From NCBI GenBank assembly GCA_014381105.1, contig JACMIO010000082.1:1-11269 (forward strand): a stretch of DNA of 11,269 nucleotides, read 5' to 3'. The DNA is from a bacterium (GTDB lineage Archaea; Thermoproteota; Nitrososphaeria; Nitrososphaerales; Nitrososphaeraceae). Of this stretch, positions 7,271-11,269 are shown piece by piece. Position numbers and translations under genes: made by a program. A model generated the notes under the pieces. The model was given only the letters and a program-made list of their open reading frames with translations, was not told where the DNA came from and did no database searches. Every line of letters begins with the position of its first letter. Position 1 is the first letter of the stretch.

Positions 7271-7371
7271 GTATTGAAGGCTTGACTTCTACTAAATTTC
7301 AAATTTTGGATTCATACCAAAAGCTCGGTGAAATCAAACAAGCAATTAAATAAAAAGTACAGCAAGAAAAT

Positions 7372-7464
7372 ATGGTAGAAAAACTGATAAAATCATTCAA
7401 ACGTCTATTGTGTTCGAATCCACGTGATTATTGTTATCAATATACAAAATCGATAATTGTGTAA
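7372..7464 (+). CDS. Possible 30-residue small protein
   Basis: This is an ATG-to-TAA frame of 30 residues: a basic helix-like start (MVEKLIKSFKRLL), a C-S-N-P-R-D-Y-C motif and a TKSIIV tail. The box AATTAAATAAA (about 7344-7354) lies 22-25 bases before the ATG, in the right range for a leaderless archaeal transcript. The length is too short for codon statistics to help, and I recognise no family. It could be a chance frame in the 5' region of the ATPase gene. Confidence 0.25.
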   Translation: MVEKLIKSFKRLLCSNPRDYCYQYTKSIIV

Positions 7465-7489
7465 GAATCAAGGATAAGAATCTAGGACA

Positions 7490-7500
7490 TTTATTAAATA
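7490..7500 (+). promoter_or_regulatory. TATA-like box of the GvpD-like gene
   Basis: The stretch TTTATTAAATA is centred near 7496, which predicts a transcript start near 7522, about 19 bases before the ATG at 7541 or 37 before that at 7559. AT richness of the region makes this tentative. Confidence 0.35.
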
Positions 7501-7540
7501 TCTATAAGTGTGAGTATTGTCAAATCGATGAACAAGAGAT

Positions 7541-8917
7541 ATGGTCAATAGAGTTAACATGGTTAATCACAATCTTCTTGATATTCCATCAGAACTTGAA
7601 GAATTTATGAAAAATGATACCTACTCCTTGCTTGTCAAGGGTCCTTCAGGATCAGGAAAAACCACACTTTCTCTCACAATTCTACATTCTTTAAAAGCAA
7701 AAAACAATTTTTTCTATATTTCTACTAGATCTTCTCCAAAACAAATCTTCGAACACTATCCATGGTTAAGAAAATTCGTAAAGGCACCAAGTAGGGATAT
7801 TGACAGTCCGGAAGTTGGACAAAATCTTTCAGCTTTTGAAGATGCTCGATTGGACGAGCCTGAATCACTCTTTGAGAGAGTAACTAATCAGTTGATGGAC
7901 GTCAAGAACCCCGTGATAATAATTGATAGCTGGGATTCTGTTGCTTCATTAATGGACAGAGAAGCTAGGTTAAACAATGAGAGAGTACTTCAGACCTGGA
8001 GAGAGCGAGCAAAGGCAAAATTAATTTTTACAACCGAGGAATCAGTGGAATCTAGTCTAGAAAATATCGTTGATGGTGTAGTGGAATTAAATTATGAACT
8101 TAAAGATGGCATACGAACTCGAAGTATACTTCTCAAAAAATTAAGGGGAATTCCCATAAAAAGATCGTTATATTTATTTACTCTAAAAGATAGAATCATG
8201 CGATGCTTTCATAGCTATGATGCCAGAGATTTCAAAATCATAAATAAGGACAATATTTCAAAAGAAAAAGAATCTCATACGCAAGTATTGCAATCAGGGT
8301 ATCACGATCTTGATAATTATGTTGGAAGTACTTTACCACAAAATGGATTGATAACTATTGAAAAGGATGATGCAGTATCAAATGATACAATAGTACTATT
8401 TTTGAACGATCTTTTACAGAATTTTTCAAGGATGAATTATTCCTTACTTTTAGATTCTACACTAGGAGCAATAGTAACAGTTACGAACAAGTCTAAAAGT
8501 AAAAATCAGCAAAAACTCTACTTGATAGATGTACCTGAATTGCAAGAAAAGTTTTCTAAGAATGATCTAAGTAGAAAAAATACTTTCTACAAGTATGTAG
8601 ATAAAGCGATTTCAGGACGCGAAAACAGAGAAAAAATAGTCGCTATGATGGAATCAGGTTCCATGGCTAGTTTTATTTCAACTACATCTGATATTGATAA
8701 TTATTGCCGATACATAAAAAGGAAATTTGAACTTTCATTTTTAATTCTAAATTCAAATAATACCCCTGAGAAATATTACTCGTTATCCGACATCCATCTG
8801 AAATTTATACTAATTTGTGGAACACTTTTCTTGAAGTGTTCGACACCTGCTTCAGCATTATTCGGGATTAAGGTTGTTAATTCGGTACCTCAGATTCAAC
8901 TAGATCATGTTTTGTAA
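7541..8917 (+). CDS. GvpD/KaiC-like P-loop ATPase with degenerate second domain
   Basis: This 458-residue RecA/KaiC-superfamily protein is closest by eye to archaeal GvpD. Domain 1 has Walker A GPSGSGKTT (34-42), the GvpD-like block YISTRSSPKQIFEHYPWLRK (59-78), Walker B VIIIDSWDS (125-133) and the block KLRGIPI with YLFTL (200-215). Domain 2 begins SGYHDLDNYVGSTLPQNGLI (252-271), the usual KaiC entry, but its P-loop position reads EKDDAVSNDT with no GK[ST], so it should not bind ATP normally. GvpD represses gas-vesicle genes in haloarchaea, but no gas-vesicle gene is seen here, so a general sensor or regulatory ATPase is the safer reading. The start is ATG 7541, with ATG 7559 possible. The 3' end overlaps that of the convergent winged-helix gene by 18 bases. 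Confidence 0.82.
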   Translation: MVNRVNMVNHNLLDIPSELEEFMKNDTYSLLVKGPSGSGKTTLSLTILHSLKAKNNFFYISTRSSPKQIFEHYPWLRKFVKAPSRDIDSPEVGQNLSAFEDARLDEPESLFERVTNQLMDVKNPVIIIDSWDSVASLMDREARLNNERVLQTWRERAKAKLIFTTEESVESSLENIVDGVVELNYELKDGIRTRSILLKKLRGIPIKRSLYLFTLKDRIMRCFHSYDARDFKIINKDNISKEKESHTQVLQSGYHDLDNYVGSTLPQNGLITIEKDDAVSNDTIVLFLNDLLQNFSRMNYSLLLDSTLGAIVTVTNKSKSKNQQKLYLIDVPELQEKFSKNDLSRKNTFYKYVDKAISGRENREKIVAMMESGSMASFISTTSDIDNYCRYIKRKFELSFLILNSNNTPEKYYSLSDIHLKFILICGTLFLKCSTPASALFGIKVVNSVPQIQLDHVL

Positions 8918-9208
8918 CTTTATGTTGTATGGTTCTTCGTCAGCGCTTTCTTCTAACGATATTGGAAGCAAATGCATCATTTGTTCATAATAATTTAGGA
9001 ACGTCGATCCCTTATTTGTAACTTTATAGACCATTTTTGTTCCGTTGCTATGTTCCATTATGAGACCAAAATTCAAAAGGGAATCAATGTAGTTTCTACA
9101 CTGATCATTACTTAACATCGCTTTGTACATTATTTTTGTCCTGGTTTCTTCTCTTATTGCAGATCTCAGTATTGCCGCTATGACCCCGTACTTACTTCTA
9201 TTTTTCAT
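8900..9208 (-). CDS. Winged-helix (HTH_45-like) transcriptional regulator
   Basis: This is a 102-residue protein from the ATG at 9208. The pattern is that of the archaeal ArnR1/PadR-type winged helix. Helix 1 is KYGVIAAILRSAIRE (6-20), followed by TRTKIMYKAMLS (about 23-33) and the recognition region DQCRNYIDSLLNFGLI (35-50). The wing is GTKMVYKVTNKG (56-67), followed by a dimerisation-type helix FLNYYEQMMHLL. No ligand-binding or membrane part is present. A TTG at 9232 would add eight residues, but would lie inside the TATA/operator-like repeat. The ATG lies about 26 bases after a TATA box, which fits a leaderless mRNA. Overlapping inverted half-sites in that promoter suggest autoregulation. 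It converges on the GvpD-like gene with an 18-base overlap. Its targets are unknown. Confidence 0.8.
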   Translation of the reverse strand: MKNRSKYGVIAAILRSAIREETRTKIMYKAMLSNDQCRNYIDSLLNFGLIMEHSNGTKMVYKVTNKGSTFLNYYEQMMHLLPISLEESADEEPYNIKLQNMI

Positions 9209-9214
9209 TGCCCA

Positions 9215-9239
9215 ATAACTGAAGTTATACAATATAACT
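9215..9239. promoter_or_regulatory. Promoter and operator-like ATAACT half-site cluster
   Basis: ATAACT occurs at 9215-9220 (+), 9223-9228 (reverse, AGTTAT) and 9234-9239 (+). The last two form a near-perfect 17-base inverted repeat, AGTTATA-CAA-TATAACT (9223-9239). On the minus strand the TATA box (TTATATT) lies inside it, 25-26 bases before the regulator's ATG. A dimeric winged-helix protein bound here would block TBP, so autoregulation is likely but inferred. Confidence 0.5.
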
Positions 9240-9336
9240 GGAGTGAAACTATTAAATAGAAACTTAAATGACTAGATTCAACTACAAAAATATGAATAAA
9301 ATTTTAATCTATTTATTTATTCCATTCTTGTTCCAG

Positions 9337-9345
9337 AAAAAAAAA
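9337..9345 (-). terminator. T9 terminator of the small Cys/His gene
   Basis: On the minus strand a run of nine T residues lies about 50 bases after the stop of the 97-residue gene. Archaeal RNA polymerase terminates at such T-runs. No stem is needed or obvious. Confidence 0.5.
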
Positions 9346-9396
9346 CTGCTGAATGTTTGTATAGATTTTCACTAAAAATTCATTTGATTATTATTC

Positions 9397-9690
9397 TTAA
9401 CCACAGTTACCACCCTGATCTGTATTATTTTGATTAAGTACACAGTCCGTCATGACTGGTTTTATCTTTTGAAACCTTATTTCTCCCTTATTTATTTTTC
9501 CAGAATTCTGCATTGATGTTGCTTTGGATTTCATCAACAAAATATGGTCACTACAAACTAGACCTATCATATACTCTTCGTTGTCTGATAATATGGAAAC
9601 AATGTGTGAAGGAGGTAGATTACAAATTCGACCTTTGTTCATAATGCAACAACTTTCTGGGACCATATGTAGCCAACAATTCTGCAGCAT
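9397..9690 (-). CDS. Small Cys/His-rich protein, 97 residues, possible zinc site
   Basis: This is an ATG-started frame of 97 residues. The central part reads ESCCIMNKGRICNLPPSHIV, followed by EEYMIGLVCSDHIL. C14/C15, C23, C46 and H49 are arranged as C-x7-C-x22-C-x2-H, which could hold one zinc ion. Strand-like blocks (HIVSIL and YMIGLV) separate them. The C-terminal third is polar and low in structure, ending DQGGNCG. I recognise no named family, although the arrangement looks like other small metal-site proteins I would expect in these archaea. No good TATA box lies at leaderless distance; a T-run ends the gene. A competing frame on the other strand (9524-9745) has no such pattern. The coding call is moderate. 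An ATG at 9666 is an alternative start. Confidence 0.55.
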   Translation of the reverse strand: MLQNCWLHMVPESCCIMNKGRICNLPPSHIVSILSDNEEYMIGLVCSDHILLMKSKATSMQNSGKINKGEIRFQKIKPVMTDCVLNQNNTDQGGNCG

Positions 9691-9742
9691 TAGATGTTAT
9701 AACCCTTTGTTTGAATGCCTAAAACATTCTTCAATAAAATAT

Positions 9743-9773
9743 TAGTTTTAGATTAACTAAAATAACTAAAACT
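9743..9773. repeat. Inverted repeat between TFB and the Cys/His gene
   Basis: TAGTTTTAG (9743-9751) is the exact inverse of CTAAAACTA (9765-9773), with a 13-base spacer. On the minus strand it follows the TFB T-run, so it may be part of the 3' end signal, or an AT-rich chance hairpin. Confidence 0.4.
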
Positions 9774-9776
9774 AGT

Positions 9777-9784
9777 AAAAAAAA
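9777..9784 (-). terminator. T8 terminator of the TFB gene
   Basis: Eight consecutive T residues on the minus strand begin about 24 bases after the TFB stop. This matches archaeal T-run termination. Confidence 0.55.
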
Positions 9785-9807
9785 TGGAAGTAAATTTTCA
9801 TACTATT

Positions 9808-10761
9808 TTACTGTTGACTGTTTAGAATATTCTTAATTTCCTTACATCTTTTTCTTAAGGAAACTGTGGAAATATCTGCTATTACACATACCTCAACTTG
9901 GCGCAAAAATTCATTGCAATCCTGTGAAGCGATGTAAATAATAGCTCCTGCAAAAGCACGCGGATTTTTTCCAATTGAAATTCTGCTGTGTTCAACAAGC
10001 GAGTAAATTCTTAGAGCTTCTCTTTTTGTTTTTTCTGTAAGTTTTAATCTATTTGAAATTAATGTCACGTAATCGATTCCTTGAATAACAGGGATCTTTA
10101 ATGATAGTTCTTTTAGGATCAATTTGTAATGTGACATTATTTCCTTGCTTGGAATATTACACACGTTGGCTATGTCTGATATTGTTTTTGGTACTGAAAT
10201 TTCTCTACAAGCTGCATATATGGAAGCTGCTACAAGCGATACGGTAGATCTTCCTTTTGCTAGTTTTCGAATTGCAGCTTTACGATAAATGTATGCTGCA
10301 TTTTCCATAACTGCCGGATTAAGATAGAGCTTGTCGCCAAAATTATTAAGGTATTTTAGTGCTTTATCCAAGTTCCTTGAGAGTGAATCATTCAGCTGAG
10401 ATCTATTATTCCATGTTCTTAATCTTTGAATCGTTTCTTTTTGAACTGGATCAAGCATTTTGCCTCGTCCATCAGTATCATTCAGTCCAATCAGAGTAGA
10501 AAGTCCCTTATGACTTATTGTCAACGATTCTGGCATACCTATACGAGATTTATCCTTGTATTCGCCTTTCTCAAAATAAGGCAAATCATTATTATAGATT
10601 TTTTCATTTGAAACACAGCCACAAGTACTACAAACATATTCACTTGACTGTACGTCTAAAACAAGAGAATAGCTTTGACATTGATTGCACTGTATTCTAT
10701 TTGTGGTACTTGATTCAAAGGAATCATTATTCCTAATTTGTTTACTGTTTTCTAAAGCCAT
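9808..10761 (-). CDS. tfb: Transcription initiation factor TFB (TFIIB homolog)
   Basis: This 317-residue basal factor bridges TBP-bound promoter DNA and RNA polymerase. The zinc ribbon is C25-x2-C28-x15-C44-x2-C47, complete. The B-reader/linker segment (about 65-103) contains RIGMPESLTISHKGLST with G-rich GLNDTDGRGK. Core cyclin fold 1 contains the family block GRSTVSLVAASIYAACRE (170-187) followed by TISDIANVCNI (193-203). Fold 2 contains GKNPRAFAGAIIYIASQ (264-280) and ends with an HTH-like ISTVSLRKRCKEI. Length is typical (about 300-320). The start is ATG 10761. A TATA box 27 bases before it (minus strand, CTTTTATT on the plus strand at 10784-10791) indicates a leaderless mRNA. A T-run downstream ends it. 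Genomes of this group often carry several TFBs; whether this is the housekeeping one cannot be told here. Confidence 0.95.
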   Translation of the reverse strand: MALENSKQIRNNDSFESSTTNRIQCNQCQSYSLVLDVQSSEYVCSTCGCVSNEKIYNNDLPYFEKGEYKDKSRIGMPESLTISHKGLSTLIGLNDTDGRGKMLDPVQKETIQRLRTWNNRSQLNDSLSRNLDKALKYLNNFGDKLYLNPAVMENAAYIYRKAAIRKLAKGRSTVSLVAASIYAACREISVPKTISDIANVCNIPSKEIMSHYKLILKELSLKIPVIQGIDYVTLISNRLKLTEKTKREALRIYSLVEHSRISIGKNPRAFAGAIIYIASQDCNEFLRQVEVCVIADISTVSLRKRCKEIKNILNSQQ

Positions 10762-10783
10762 CTTTGCTATTTTTAAGCAGATT

Positions 10784-10791
10784 CTTTTATT
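10784..10791 (-). promoter_or_regulatory. TATA box of the TFB gene
   Basis: On the minus strand the box reads AATAAAAG, centred 27 bases before the ATG at 10761. The spacing places the transcript start on the start codon. Confidence 0.5.
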
Positions 10792-11043
10792 ATCAATAGT
10801 TTTTCTAGAAATCAGAAATTACTAGAGAAATATGCTTAATTATTTAAAATTACTAAAAAAGAATGATTATTAATAGAATTCCGAGGAAAAATCGTATTTT
10901 TCTTTCTTAAATAAAAATCTATAAATGTTTTGTTTAGTAAGAAGAATCAATTATGGGTATTATTTTTGTTGAATCTACCCTAGATTGTAAACAAATACTA
11001 CTAGTATCAAATTTGCTGCGATAAATCTATCTTTTATGCGTTG

Positions 11044-11184
11044 TTATTCAAATCTGATAAAATTACCAATAGAGATCTTTTTATCGGGATTCAAAATTTT
11101 CGGATAGGATCTTGGATTGAATAATGTTCCCTTCAATATATCTTCAGGACAGTATCTAATTCGATGCTGACATGCTGTTGTCAA
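11044..11184 (-). CDS. Possible 46-residue Cys/His protein or gene remnant
   Basis: This is a minus-strand frame of 46 codons from TTG 11184 to TAA 11044. It contains ACQHRIRYCPEDILKG and ends NPDKKISIGNFIRFE. The amphipathic, proline- and charge-containing sequence reads more like protein than random AT-rich frame, and C5/H7/C12 could bind metal. An upstream stop lies a few codons before the TTG, so it is not simply the end of a longer open frame. Promoter evidence is weak (AT-rich stretches at 20-30 bases). It may be a real small gene, a decayed gene fragment or chance. Confidence 0.3.
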   Translation of the reverse strand: MTTACQHRIRYCPEDILKGTLFNPRSYPKILNPDKKISIGNFIRFE

Positions 11185-11269
11185 ATTAGATTAATATCAT
11201 TTATTATCACTTTAATTAGACAAGGATTCTTAGGTAACTGTATTTCCCAACAACGTTCTTTACCTTTAA

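Larger units (their letters stand above)
7246..7540. other. Intergenic region between the divergent aminopeptidase and GvpD-like genes
   Basis: This AT-rich spacer of nearly 300 bases holds the aminopeptidase TATA box (minus strand, 7261-7270), a possible 30-codon ORF (7372-7464, listed separately) and a TATA-like stretch near 7490-7500 for the ATPase gene. I see no tRNA, no strong hairpin and no repeats. Confidence 0.6.
10762..11269. other. AT-rich, largely non-coding end region
   Basis: No gene over 60 codons is found in about 500 bases. The region holds the TFB promoter, a short AAAAAT-CGT-ATTTTT hairpin (10887-10901), TATA-like stretches near 10905-10925, and a 23-codon frame at 10953-11024 that looks incidental. 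There is also a possible 46-codon ORF on the minus strand (listed separately). The rest shows no recognisable RNA or repeat. Confidence 0.5.

Noticed and set aside
7410..7423. A tRNA T-arm-like GTG-TTCGAATC-CAC sequence
   Set aside because: The loop would have eight bases rather than seven, the stem is only three pairs, and no D-arm, anticodon arm or acceptor stem can be placed around it on either strand.
9524..9745. A 73-codon plus-strand frame opposite the small Cys/His gene
   Set aside because: It lacks a promoter and a family-like pattern. The minus frame has the ordered Cys/His arrangement and a downstream T-run.
10887..10901. AAAAAT-CGT-ATTTTT hairpin as a terminator or RNA element
   Set aside because: It is entirely A/T-paired with a three-base loop, and no adjacent gene ends there; such hairpins are expected by chance in this AT-rich stretch.

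Overview
The window looks like chromosomal DNA of an ammonia-oxidising archaeon (Thaumarchaeota/Nitrososphaerota, perhaps the Nitrososphaera/Nitrosocosmicus lineage). The evidence is an archaeal transcription factor B, the ribosome-recycling ATPase ABCE1 with its iron-sulfur domain, an archaeal/eukaryal Trm5-type tRNA methyltransferase, an archaeal N-terminal acetyltransferase, a lone 5S rRNA gene, AT-rich DNA, and TATA boxes about 25 bases ahead of several start codons, which suggests leaderless mRNAs. The genus is an inference.

Layout. Bases 2-625 hold the 3' end of a LarA/DUF2088-like gene cut by the window edge. Then come a GNAT N-terminal acetyltransferase (699-1196, +) and a small two-helix membrane protein (1225-1422, +), which run convergently into the Trm5-like gene (1430-2272, -). 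That gene lies 13 bases downstream of ABCE1 (2286-4082, -), forming a translation-related pair. A divergent gene (4236-4916, +) encodes three CCHH zinc-finger-like repeats joined to a PH-like domain with a membrane segment. The isolated 5S rRNA gene follows (about 4977-5091, +).

Bases 5132-7239 (-) carry a complete M17 leucyl aminopeptidase and, downstream of it, an unrecognised 191-residue protein. Bases 7541-8917 (+) encode a GvpD/KaiC-like P-loop ATPase with an intact first and a degenerate second nucleotide-binding domain. Its 3' end overlaps that of a convergent winged-helix regulator (8900-9208, -), whose TATA region is built of repeated ATAACT half-sites. Next are a small Cys/His-rich protein (9397-9690, -) and a TFB (9808-10761, -). 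The last 500 bases are AT-rich and mostly non-coding, with one possible 46-codon ORF.

Most of the window is housekeeping: ribosome recycling, tRNA and protein modification, peptide turnover, 5S rRNA and basal transcription. The less ordinary parts are the zinc-finger/PH-like membrane protein, the GvpD-like ATPase with its neighbouring regulator and operator-like repeats, and several tiny Cys-containing ORFs. I see no mobile element, CRISPR array, tRNA gene or defence cassette. The zinc-finger/PH-like protein is the best candidate for something undescribed.
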